DNA of 5,825 nucleotides. Origin: Deltaproteobacteria bacterium (GTDB lineage Bacteria > Desulfobacterota > Desulfobacteria > Desulfobacterales > ETH-SRB1). Position numbers and translations under genes: made by a program. The notes under the pieces were generated by a model that was not told where the DNA came from, did no database searches, and worked only from the letters and a program-made list of their open reading frames with translations. The stretch spans positions 1 through 5,825 of the forward strand of contig JAFDFV010000126.1 of NCBI GenBank assembly GCA_019309665.1, given 5' to 3'. The stretch's first letter is position 1; every line of letters starts with the position of its first letter. Below are positions 1 to 5,743 of the stretch, piece by piece.

Positions 1-12
1 GGCTTTGTCCGG

Positions 13-942
13 TTATTCACCATATTCTATCACCCTGTTTCTTCCCTCATTTTTGGCCATGTAAAGGGCGCTGTCCGCCTTTTCTATCATGGCATCGAGA
101 ATATGAGGCATGTCTTTTTTGTTTCCTGCCGGGACGGCGCTTGTTAAGCCAAGGCTTATGGTTATATCCAGCTTGTTGTCGCCTATTTTAAAGGGCTTGT
201 TGGAGATTGAGGCGCGGATTCTCTCTGCAATTTTTTTTCTGGATTCGTTCTTTGCTCCCGGCACTCCGATGAGAAATTCCTCTCCGCCGTATCTGCCGAT
301 GACATCGTATTGCCTCAGTGCTGCCTTTAACCTGTCTGATATTTCGATCAGGACCATGTCGCCTGAGGTGTGTCCCAGGGTGTCGTTGACCCTTTTGAAG
401 TAGTCAATGTCTATTATGATCAGGGAGTAGTGGTTTTTTTCACGGGACGCGCGGCATATTTCTTTTTCAAGACGTCTGAAAAGTTCTCTTCTGTTCAAAA
501 GTCCGGTAAGTGGATCCGTAATGGCCAGGATATGTAGCTTCCTGTTTGCGTCGTTCAGCTTGCGCTCAAGAACTGAAATTCTACTGGCCACCCTGATGCG
601 GGAGACAAGTTCTTTCCTGGCAAAGGGTTTTGTCATGTAATCGTCGCCGCCTGTTTCAAGTCCCTTGACGATGTCTTCTATACCCCGCTTTGATGTCAGA
701 AACAGGATATAGACGTAATGCGTGACAGAGGCCTCTCTTATCCGTCGGCAGAGTTCAAGGCCGTCCATTTCCGGCATCATCCAGTCAAGAAGAGCAATGT
801 AGATATTGTCCTTTTCTTTTTGAAATATACTCCACCCCTCGTAGCCGTCTCTTGCTTCCAGCACTTCGTAACCTTCGCTTTCGGCTGTTTTTTTTATGAT
901 CAGGCGCGTGCTCAGGTTATCTTCCACAATCAGCGCTTTCAT
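13..942 (-). CDS. Response regulator with receiver and GGDEF domains (diguanylate cyclase, PleD-like)
   Basis: This cytoplasmic protein of 309 residues should make cyclic-di-GMP from two GTP when its receiver is phosphorylated. Residues 1-120 form a receiver domain with the acidic pair E7-D8, phosphoacceptor D53 (LLDWMMPEMDG), T83 and K105 (KPF). A short helical linker (about 121-140) leads to a GGDEF domain opened by DPLTGLLNRR at 143-152. The active-site loop is GGEEF at 219-223. An RQYD at 210-213, five residues before that loop, fits the RxxD product-inhibition site, so feedback control by c-di-GMP is likely. All key residues are present, so it is probably active. The start is the ATG at 942. 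A TTG twelve bases upstream is in frame, but it would place the Shine-Dalgarno inside the gene. The gene overlaps the Hpt gene by ATGA, so translation is probably coupled. Its usual input histidine kinase is not in the window. Confidence 0.93.
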   Translation of the reverse strand: MKALIVEDNLSTRLIIKKTAESEGYEVLEARDGYEGWSIFQKEKDNIYIALLDWMMPEMDGLELCRRIREASVTHYVYILFLTSKRGIEDIVKGLETGGDDYMTKPFARKELVSRIRVASRISVLERKLNDANRKLHILAITDPLTGLLNRRELFRRLEKEICRASREKNHYSLIIIDIDYFKRVNDTLGHTSGDMVLIEISDRLKAALRQYDVIGRYGGEEFLIGVPGAKNESRKKIAERIRASISNKPFKIGDNKLDITISLGLTSAVPAGNKKDMPHILDAMIEKADSALYMAKNEGRNRVIEYGE

Positions 943-1295
943 TTTTCCTCCCAACCTGGCATTGAGATAAAATTATTAAACCTTTCAAGCTCCTCTTCAA
1001 GCTCCTTTAAGGTTTTATCCGCTCCCTCGATATTTTTCGATTTGCCCATCTTCTCAAGCTTGTGGGAAAGTTCGTATACGTAGGTCAGCCCCATGTTGCC
1101 CGAAGATCCCTTCAGGGAGTGGGCGGTCTCATCAAGAGCATTAAAATTTTTCTCCTTTATGGCCCGGGATATCTCTGCCAGTTTTTCAGGACAATCGGTC
1201 TTGAATATTTCGATTAGCTCCTTTAGAAATTCTATATCTCCATCAGTTATTTCCCGTGCGTGATCCATGTCAAACATTGGTTTGTTCTTATCCAT
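939..1295 (-). CDS. Hpt-domain histidine phosphotransfer protein
   Basis: This is a 118-residue stand-alone Hpt domain, the normal size for the family, predicted all-helical and cytoplasmic. The phosphorylatable histidine is H59 in the motif AHSLKGSSGNMG (58-69), which matches the Hpt consensus HxLKGxSxxxG. Such proteins carry phosphate from a hybrid kinase to a response regulator. The most likely partner is the receiver-GGDEF protein encoded immediately downstream, whose ATG overlaps this gene's TGA by one base (ATGA). That pairing is inference from context. The ATG at 1295 has a GGAG ten bases upstream, a rather long spacing. M7 and M10 are alternative starts, but the conserved helices begin after them either way. 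No kinase gene lies upstream; the neighbour there is larB, 69 bases away. The donor kinase must be encoded elsewhere, or beyond base 1. Confidence 0.9.
   Translation of the reverse strand: MDKNKPMFDMDHAREITDGDIEFLKELIEIFKTDCPEKLAEISRAIKEKNFNALDETAHSLKGSSGNMGLTYVYELSHKLEKMGKSKNIEGADKTLKELEEELERFNNFISMPGWEEK
943..951 (-). promoter_or_regulatory. Ribosome binding site that fixes the GGDEF gene start
   Basis: Read on the minus strand, GGAGGAAAA sits directly before the ATG at 942. It lies inside the last codons of the Hpt gene. This strong Shine-Dalgarno argues against the in-frame TTG at 954 as the start and supports coupled translation of the two genes. Confidence 0.75.
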
Positions 1296-1320
1296 AATAG
1301 TTCAACTCCTTTCTGCCTTC

Positions 1321-1361
1321 TATACCTCGGAAGGTTATAAATTGTGGCCTTTCGAGGTATA
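1321..1361 (-). repeat. Imperfect 14-bp inverted repeat between larB and the Hpt gene
   Basis: The arms TATACCTCGGAAGG (1321-1334) and CCTTTCGAGGTATA (1348-1361) are complementary at 13 of 14 positions, around a 13-base loop. In the minus-strand transcript the hairpin would begin three bases after the larB stop and end about 11 bases before the GGAG of the Hpt gene. No U tract follows it, so it is not a standard intrinsic terminator. It could instead be a processing or stability element, or an operator. Confidence 0.6.
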
Positions 1362-1371
1362 AATTTATACC
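1356..1371. repeat. Perfect 16-bp palindrome over the larB stop codon
   Basis: GGTATAAATTTATACC reads identically on both strands. It covers the last codons and TAA of larB and shares bases 1356-1361 with the neighbouring inverted repeat. The two structures therefore cannot form together in RNA. An operator-like protein site is another possibility. Confidence 0.55.
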
Positions 1372-2114
1372 CTGTTTATTATAGAGGCCATATATCCTGC
1401 GCCAAATCCATTATCTATATTTACAACAGCAATATTTGAACTGCAACTATTTAACATGGCAAAAAGAGCTGTCAAGCCACTAAAATTTACACCATAACCT
1501 ATGCTTGTTGGAACAGCTATAACCGGTTTGCTGACCATGCCTGCAACAACGCTCGGAAGTGCCCCCTCCATACCAGCGACAACTACAAGTACAGTTGCTT
1601 TATCTATTAATTCTTTATGATCAAATAACCTGTGGATGCCTGCAACTCCAACATCAAAAATTGATTCAATATCGTTTCCCATATATTTTGCTGTAAGGCA
1701 AGCTTCTTTTGCAACGGGTATGTCTGATGTGCCTGCTGAAAGTACGACAATGATTCCTTTACCTTGCATAGCTATCTCATGTTTTTTCCATACAGCCATA
1801 TTAGCATCTTCATGATATTCAATATCCGGAAAATGTGAGGTCACTTTTTTTGCATTATGCTTATTGATACGCGTAATTAATACGATATTTTCCTGTAGCA
1901 TCATCTTTTCCAATATGCCGATAATCTGGTCTGATGTTTTCCCCTGCCCGAATATGACTTCGGGAAATCCCTTGCGTAGTGAGCGGTGATGGTCTATATG
2001 TGCATATTCAATGTCCTCAAACGACAGGTATTTAAGAGACTCTATTGCATCGTTAACGGTTGTCTTTCCTGATGCAACAGAAGTAAGGATTTTATCTAAA
2101 GAATTTAGATTCAT
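1365..2114 (-). CDS. larB: LarB, nickel-pincer cofactor biosynthesis carboxylase/hydrolase
   Basis: LarB carboxylates the pyridinium ring of nicotinic acid adenine dinucleotide and splits its phosphoanhydride bond, giving the biscarboxylated mononucleotide that LarE and LarC turn into the nickel-pincer nucleotide of lactate racemase (LarA). At 249 residues the length is normal. An N-terminal region carries the family block HIDHHRSLRKGFPEVIFGQG, followed by GKTSDQ. The C-terminal half is the PurE-like fold, seen in VLSAGTSDIPVAKEA, VVVAGMEGALPSVVAGM and the tail VVNIDNGFGAGYMA. C224 in MLNSCSSNI lies in the context of the cysteine reported to form the covalent pyridine intermediate. The ATG at 2114 has only a weak AAGG about ten bases upstream. 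No larA, larC or larE is adjacent, so the pathway partners must be elsewhere. The simple alternative, a PurE used in purine synthesis, is disfavoured by the long LarB-specific N-terminus. Confidence 0.9.
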   Translation of the reverse strand: MNLNSLDKILTSVASGKTTVNDAIESLKYLSFEDIEYAHIDHHRSLRKGFPEVIFGQGKTSDQIIGILEKMMLQENIVLITRINKHNAKKVTSHFPDIEYHEDANMAVWKKHEIAMQGKGIIVVLSAGTSDIPVAKEACLTAKYMGNDIESIFDVGVAGIHRLFDHKELIDKATVLVVVAGMEGALPSVVAGMVSKPVIAVPTSIGYGVNFSGLTALFAMLNSCSSNIAVVNIDNGFGAGYMASIINRV

Positions 2115-2177
2115 TGTTTTTATACCTTATATATGATAATGGTTAGTTCTTAGTGACTTTTTATTAAAAATAAGATA

Positions 2178-2183
2178 ATTATA
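2178..2183 (-). promoter_or_regulatory. Candidate -10 box for larB
   Basis: Read on the minus strand this is a perfect TATAAT, 63 bases upstream of the larB ATG. No good -35 hexamer lies 16-18 bases before it, and the surroundings are so AT-rich that chance matches are expected. Treat it as a weak candidate. Confidence 0.22.
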
Positions 2184-2210
2184 ACAATTTAGCCTTTTGA
2201 AAAAGAATCT

Positions 2211-2230
2211 GACAGGATAAACAAGATTTT
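2211..2230 (+). repeat. CAGGATWW repeat, plus-oriented degenerate copy
   Basis: GACAGGATAAACAAGATTTT holds two 9-base units (ACAGGATAA, ACAAGATTT). Its first 17 bases match the complement of 2377-2393 at 15 positions, so it forms an imperfect inverted partner of that copy. Confidence 0.55.
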
Positions 2231-2338
2231 ATATAAAGTGCACAACCAAAGCCAACTCTTATTGTAGCTATCCAGTAAATCATAAAATATAATCACAATA
2301 TGAAGAAGATGTGTATCAAGGTATAAGGATTTAGATTT

Positions 2339-2390
2339 GGATTAACAGGAAAAGTTTCGATAATTTAAATCCTGAATATCCTGTTAATCC
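2339..2390. repeat. Perfect 12-bp inverted repeat in the larB-kdsB gap
   Basis: GGATTAACAGGA (2339-2350) and TCCTGTTAATCC (2379-2390) are exact reverse complements separated by 28 bases. The right arm lies inside the minus-oriented CAGGATWW array. There is no T tract after the stem on either strand, so an intrinsic terminator is unlikely. Confidence 0.6.
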
Positions 2391-2402
2391 TGTCCAAAAA
2401 AA
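2367..2402 (-). repeat. CAGGATWW repeat, minus-oriented copy with three 9-base units and a poly-T lead
   Basis: Read on the minus strand, a run of seven T and GG is followed by ACAGGATTA, ACAGGATAT and TCAGGATTT, three tandem 9-base units. The poly-T lead plus GACAGGAT recurs at 5800-5825, so this is a dispersed repeat family and not a chance match. Similar short repeats are, to my recollection, frequent between genes of deltaproteobacteria. Confidence 0.65.
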
Positions 2403-2417
2403 TAATATTTAAAAGCG

Positions 2418-2448
2418 CTGACGTGTTACAGATAAACAAAATTATAAT
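2418..2448 (+). promoter_or_regulatory. Candidate kdsB promoter
   Basis: A perfect TATAAT lies at 2443-2448, 40 bases before the kdsB ATG. The best -35 is CTGACG (2418-2423), matching TTGACA at four of six positions but with a long 19-base spacer. The -10 is convincing in position; the -35 is weak. Confidence 0.35.
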
Positions 2449-2488
2449 TAACGGTCAATAAAATCCTGATATGGAGTGAATAAAGTTT

Positions 2489-3226
2489 ATGAAGATAGTA
2501 GTAATTATTCCTTCGAGATATGGTTCAACACGATTTGAAGGCAAGCCTCTTGCCCTTATTGCCGGAAAACGCATGATAAATCGCGTATATGAAATGGCAA
2601 GTAAAGCAGAAAGCATAACAGATGTAATTGTTGCCACGGATGATCAGCGAATTTTTAATACTGTAAAGGAGCTTGGCGGCAATGCCGTCATGACTTCAAA
2701 AGAGAATAGATCCGGCACTGACAGAGTCGCAGAGGCTGCTGGGCTTATTGGTCTTAACCTGGATGATATTATTGTGAATGTCCAGGGGGATCAGCCCCTT
2801 CTTGACCCCCGATGTATTGACGATCTGGTAAAACCCTTTTTTACAATTCCGGATCTTGAGATGAGCACACTTGCTTTTAAAATTATTAATAAAGATGAAA
2901 TAACAAATCCAAAGCATGTTAAAGTTACATTTGACGACAAGGGCTTTGCCCTGTATTTTTCCAGATCGCCAATACCTTTTTGTCGTGATTCATTAACAGG
3001 CTATGATATTTATAAGCATTTAGGTATTTATGCTTATAGTAGACAATTTTTAGAGGTATTCAGAAAACTTCCAGATGGAAAGCTGGAAGTCATAGAGAAA
3101 TTAGAACAGCTCAGGGCAATTGAGCATGGTCATAAAATCATGGTGGTTGTAACTCCTTATGATTCACCTGAAGTAGATCTTCCCGACGATATTGAAAGAA
3201 TAGAAAAGATTTTATCCAATCCCTAA
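2489..3226 (+). CDS. kdsB: 3-deoxy-manno-octulosonate cytidylyltransferase (CMP-Kdo synthetase)
   Basis: KdsB is a cytoplasmic enzyme that joins CTP and Kdo to give CMP-Kdo and pyrophosphate. This is the activated sugar used to build the inner core of lipopolysaccharide. The 245 residues match the usual length of about 250. The N-terminal nucleotide-binding loop IIPSRYGSTRFEGKPL (6-21) is typical. It is followed by VIVATDDQRI (46-55), SGTDRVAEA (75-83) and NVQGDQPLL (97-105), whose D101 should bind magnesium. Many homologues have GDEP where this protein has GDQP, a small variation. The middle block YFSRSPIPFCRD and the HLGIYAYSRQFLEVF segment are also family hallmarks. The start is fixed by the conserved MKIVVIIPSRY and a GGAG twelve bases upstream, a loose spacing. 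The gene converges with the coiled-coil gene, only 14 bases apart, with no hairpin terminator visible between them. Confidence 0.96.
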   Translation: MKIVVIIPSRYGSTRFEGKPLALIAGKRMINRVYEMASKAESITDVIVATDDQRIFNTVKELGGNAVMTSKENRSGTDRVAEAAGLIGLNLDDIIVNVQGDQPLLDPRCIDDLVKPFFTIPDLEMSTLAFKIINKDEITNPKHVKVTFDDKGFALYFSRSPIPFCRDSLTGYDIYKHLGIYAYSRQFLEVFRKLPDGKLEVIEKLEQLRAIEHGHKIMVVVTPYDSPEVDLPDDIERIEKILSNP

Positions 3227-3238
3227 TCCCTAATCCCT
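3218..3238 (+). repeat. Triplicate AATCCCT heptamer across the kdsB stop
   Basis: Three perfect tandem copies of AATCCCT cover the last two codons and TAA of kdsB and the intergenic spacer. Because AATCCCT is followed by A or GA, the frame reads Asn-Pro-stop whether one, two or three copies are present (TAA, or TGA with one copy). Changes in copy number would therefore not alter the protein. Confidence 0.8.
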
Positions 3239-3240
3239 GA

Positions 3241-4029
3241 TCACTGATTGATATCCTGTTCTATAATTTCTCCAGGTTCTATGATTGTGCTTTCAGTTGT
3301 GGTTTTTGGTTGTACCTGAGTTGCCGGTGTGGAGATAATTTTCTTTTCAATATTTTTTTCTAATTGATTCAGTTTCCGGTCATAAAGTTTTTGTTCATTT
3401 TTAAGTACGGAATCAAGTGTTTTTTTGTCTACTGTCACTGCCGACAGCTTTGAAATATCAGATTTTAGTTTATTTAGGTCAATAGATATTTTATCCGCAG
3501 TTTTAGACAGGTTCGCCAGTTTCTTATTAAATTTAGTATCAAAGGTCTTTAGTTCAGATGAAACTTTTTTCAGGTTATTGCTGATGGATGAAGATTTTTT
3601 TTCGATTTCAGATATTGAATTGTTAAACCCTTTATTATCGGTTTTTCTAGCAGACCTTATGTATTTTATTGCGGTTGTTGCTTCGTCTAATTTTGTCTGT
3701 AAGGAAGAAGTATGATTTTCGATTTTGGAAAACGAATCCTCGAGTTGTTTATATTTTGAGGTTAAGTCGGATAATTTTTCTTCCAGATCCTTTGAAAGAT
3801 TCTTAACATCCGTGGTTCCGGTATCGTGAACCGTTGCTACTCTATTTTTTATATCAAGATATACTAAAAAAATTATAATACCTACAAGACATGGTATTAA
3901 AACTGAAATAAAAGTGATTCTATTACTTAGTTTTTCTATACGTGTATTTTCCATTTCCTCCTGGAACCGGCGATCCTGGCTTTCATCATCAATGCCAATC
4001 TTAAAGTCTGATTTGTCATTTTCTTCCAT
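3241..4029 (-). CDS. Single-pass membrane protein with long coiled coil, function unknown
   Basis: I do not recognise this 262-residue protein. Residues 1-37 are charged and hydrophilic. One hydrophobic segment at about 38-58 (ITFISVLIPCLVGIIIFLVYL) is followed by a long predicted coiled coil. The heptad pattern is unusually clean from L82 to I124, with core positions alternating by 4 and 3 (L89, Y93, L96, F100, I103, L110, L114, I121). It resumes from F135 to L195, with one stutter near F167-L171. The last 30 residues are Thr/Gln/Glu-rich and look disordered. There are no Cys or His clusters or enzyme motifs. A signal-anchor topology with the coiled coil in the periplasm is most likely, but orientation is inferred. 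A strong AAGGAG six bases before the ATG fixes the start. It lies 38 bases downstream of guaA on the same strand and is probably co-transcribed. A structural, scaffold or tethering role is a guess. Confidence 0.75.
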   Translation of the reverse strand: MEENDKSDFKIGIDDESQDRRFQEEMENTRIEKLSNRITFISVLIPCLVGIIIFLVYLDIKNRVATVHDTGTTDVKNLSKDLEEKLSDLTSKYKQLEDSFSKIENHTSSLQTKLDEATTAIKYIRSARKTDNKGFNNSISEIEKKSSSISNNLKKVSSELKTFDTKFNKKLANLSKTADKISIDLNKLKSDISKLSAVTVDKKTLDSVLKNEQKLYDRKLNQLEKNIEKKIISTPATQVQPKTTTESTIIEPGEIIEQDINQ

Positions 4030-4067
4030 TATTTACTCCTTAATTTCACGATCCAAACCCTTAAACC

Positions 4068-5597
4068 TTATTCCCATTCTATTGTGCTTGGCGGCTTTGA
4101 ACTGATGTCATAGACAACCCTGTTTACTCCTTTGACTTCATTTATAATTCTGTTTGAGATATTTCCAAGAAGGTTATGAGGTAATCTTGCCCAGTCTGCT
4201 GTCATTGCATCCTTGCTGGTAACTGCGCGGATAGCTGCAATGTTTTCGTATGTTCGCTTGTCGCCCATTATGCCCACACTTTTTACAGGCAGAAGAACGG
4301 CAAATGACTGCCATAATTTTTTATAGTAGCCATTATTTTTTATTTCTTCAAGTAAGATAGCATCTATTTCTCTTAATATTAAAAGTCGCCGGCCTGTTAC
4401 TTCTCCAATTATTCTAATAGCAAGACCAGGGCCGGGAAATGGTTGCCTCCAGATAAATTCTTCGTGAAGTCCTAATTCTTTGCCTAGCAGACGGACCTCA
4501 TCCTTAAAAAGGTATTTTAATGGCTCAATAAGTTTTAGTTTCATTTTTTTTGGCAGACCGCCTACATTGTGATGAGATTTTATAATAGATGATGGCCCGC
4601 CAAAAGCAGATACGGACTCAATAACATCAGGGTAAAGCGTTCCCTGGGCTAAGTAGTCAACATCCTTTATTTTATGGGCTTCAGCTTCAAATACATCCAT
4701 AAATATTCTGCCGATTATTTTTCGTTTTTTTTCAGGATCAGTTATATCAGCCAATGCTTTTAAAAACTTGCTTTTTGCATTAATAAACCTGATGTTGATT
4801 TTAAGATGTTGTTTAAGACTTTTTTTCAGTTTATCTGCTTCATTCTTTCTAAGAAGACCGTTGTCAACAAATATACAGGTAAGATTTTTTCCTATAGCCT
4901 TGTGTATAAGCAAGGCAGTTACACAGGAATCTACCCCACCGCTTAAACCAAGAATAACTTTTTCTGATTTTATCGTTTCTTTAATTTGTAATATCGAATC
5001 CCTGGCAAATGATTTCATGGTCCATGAGCGCTTACAGCCGCATATATCAAAAAGAAAATTGCGAAGAATAGTCTGACCCTTTTGTGTGTGTTGAACTTCA
5101 GGATGGAACTGGACTCCATAATATTTTTTATTTTTATTAACAGTCGCCGCTATTTCTGTATTTTCTGTAGAAGCCGTTATCTTAAATCCCGCGGGCAGCT
5201 TAACTGTTGAATCACCGTGACTCATCCAGCATTTTGTTGTTTTATCTACATTTTTGAATAGATCTTTTTGAGTTTTAATTTTAAGTTCAGCAAAGCCATA
5301 TTCGCGTTTTTTTGCCTTTTTTACAGTTCCGCCCAAAGAATGTATCATAAACTGCATTCCATAACATATTCCAAGCACAGGTATGCCAAGATCAAAAATT
5401 GCTCTGTCGATTTTAGGACTCTGTTTTTCGTAAATGCTTGCCGGTCCTCCCGATAGTATTATGCCTTCAGGTTTAAGAGATCTTACATAATCAATATCAG
5501 TATCTGGTGATAATATTTGACAGTATATATGACATTCGCGAACACGGCGAGCTATCAACTGATTATATTGTGAGCCGAAATCTATTATAATTATCAT
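4068..5597 (-). CDS. guaA: GMP synthase (glutamine-hydrolysing)
   Basis: GuaA converts XMP, ATP and glutamine to GMP, AMP, pyrophosphate and glutamate, the last step of de novo guanine nucleotide synthesis in the cytoplasm. At 509 residues it is full length for the fused bacterial form. Residues 1-185 are a class I glutamine amidotransferase with nucleophile C78 (GICYGMQ) and partners H165 and E167 (GVQFHPEVQHT). The ATP pyrophosphatase domain begins near 195 and holds the P-loop SGGVDS (219-224), VDNGLLRKNE and QGTLYPDVIES. The C-terminal dimerisation domain has RQPFPGPGLAIRIIGEVTGR and ends with the family signature YDISSKPPSTIEWE. No catalytic residue is missing. The ATG at 5597 gives the standard MIIIIDFGSQY start, with AAGGA six bases upstream. 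A promoter and a long inverted repeat lie in the leader. No guaB is adjacent; the next gene downstream is the coiled-coil protein. Confidence 0.98.
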   Translation of the reverse strand: MIIIIDFGSQYNQLIARRVRECHIYCQILSPDTDIDYVRSLKPEGIILSGGPASIYEKQSPKIDRAIFDLGIPVLGICYGMQFMIHSLGGTVKKAKKREYGFAELKIKTQKDLFKNVDKTTKCWMSHGDSTVKLPAGFKITASTENTEIAATVNKNKKYYGVQFHPEVQHTQKGQTILRNFLFDICGCKRSWTMKSFARDSILQIKETIKSEKVILGLSGGVDSCVTALLIHKAIGKNLTCIFVDNGLLRKNEADKLKKSLKQHLKINIRFINAKSKFLKALADITDPEKKRKIIGRIFMDVFEAEAHKIKDVDYLAQGTLYPDVIESVSAFGGPSSIIKSHHNVGGLPKKMKLKLIEPLKYLFKDEVRLLGKELGLHEEFIWRQPFPGPGLAIRIIGEVTGRRLLILREIDAILLEEIKNNGYYKKLWQSFAVLLPVKSVGIMGDKRTYENIAAIRAVTSKDAMTADWARLPHNLLGNISNRIINEVKGVNRVVYDISSKPPSTIEWE

Positions 5598-5614
5598 GAC
5601 ATGTCCTTGTTTTT

Positions 5615-5720
5615 TATAGACTTTCAGATAAATAATTTCACTGTGTTATCAGTCGTTGACGTATAACTAATACGCCTTCCTCCTTCTAACCTTGTGAAAT
5701 TAATTATCTGAAAGTCTATA
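5615..5720 (-). repeat. Long inverted repeat (27-bp arms) in the guaA leader
   Basis: The arms 5615-5641 and 5694-5720 are complementary at 26 of 27 positions and enclose a 52-base loop. The outer end is TATAGACTTTCAGATAA and the inner end TTTCAC. In the guaA transcript this would be a very stable hairpin ending six bases before the Shine-Dalgarno. No U tract follows, so it is not a normal terminator. TA dinucleotides bound both ends, which would fit a roughly 100-bp non-autonomous element inserted at TA, as IS630/mariner-type elements do. The loop contains a perfect minus-strand AAGGAGG but no start codon or reading frame after it. Confidence 0.8.
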
Positions 5721-5741
5721 CAGGGTCGGTAAAGTTTATAC
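5711..5741. repeat. Direct repeat AAAGTYTATAC at 20-bp spacing
   Basis: AAAGTCTATAC (5711-5721) recurs exactly 20 bases on as AAAGTTTATAC (5731-5741), matching at 10 of 11 positions. The first copy is the outer end of the long inverted repeat, so an inverted copy also lies at 5615-5624. Two helical turns of spacing suits a regulator site, but duplication at the edge of an inserted element is an equal alternative. Confidence 0.4.
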
Positions 5742-5743
5742 GA

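Larger units (their letters stand above)
2115..2488. other. Divergent intergenic region of 374 bases, no gene seen
   Basis: This AT-rich gap separates the divergently transcribed larB (minus) and kdsB (plus). I see no credible small gene and no tRNA or other recognised RNA in it. It holds degenerate CAGGATWW repeats in both orientations (2211-2400) and weak promoter candidates next to each flanking gene. Confidence 0.7.

Noticed and set aside
943..954. TTG at 954 as the start of the GGDEF protein
   Set aside because: It would place the strong GGAGG inside the coding sequence; the ATG at 942 gives the standard receiver start MKALIVEDN and an ATGA overlap.
110..1083. Plus-strand reading frames opposite the GGDEF and Hpt genes
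   Set aside because: They are antisense to well-supported genes and show no recognisable domain or ribosome binding site.
2339..2402. Rho-independent terminator from the 12-bp stem and poly-A run
   Set aside because: On the minus strand the T run comes before the stem, not after it, and the plus strand has A, not T, after the stem. No gene ends there.
2482..2490. Copy of the guaA AAAGTTTATA motif just before kdsB
   Set aside because: AAAGTTTAT overlaps the kdsB start codon and is a short AT-rich string; a shared regulatory site cannot be supported.
3218..3238. Telomere-like CCCTAAT repeat or a CRISPR fragment
   Set aside because: Only three contiguous 7-base units with no spacers, inside a bacterial gene end; neither a telomere nor a CRISPR array fits.
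4768..5456. Plus-strand reading frames opposite guaA and small frames opposite the coiled-coil gene
   Set aside because: Antisense shadows of intact genes, with no family features.
5615..5720. Intrinsic terminator of a gene on either strand
   Set aside because: The stem is followed by AAAAAC on the minus strand and CAGGG on the plus strand, with no T tract, and a terminator here would cut off guaA.
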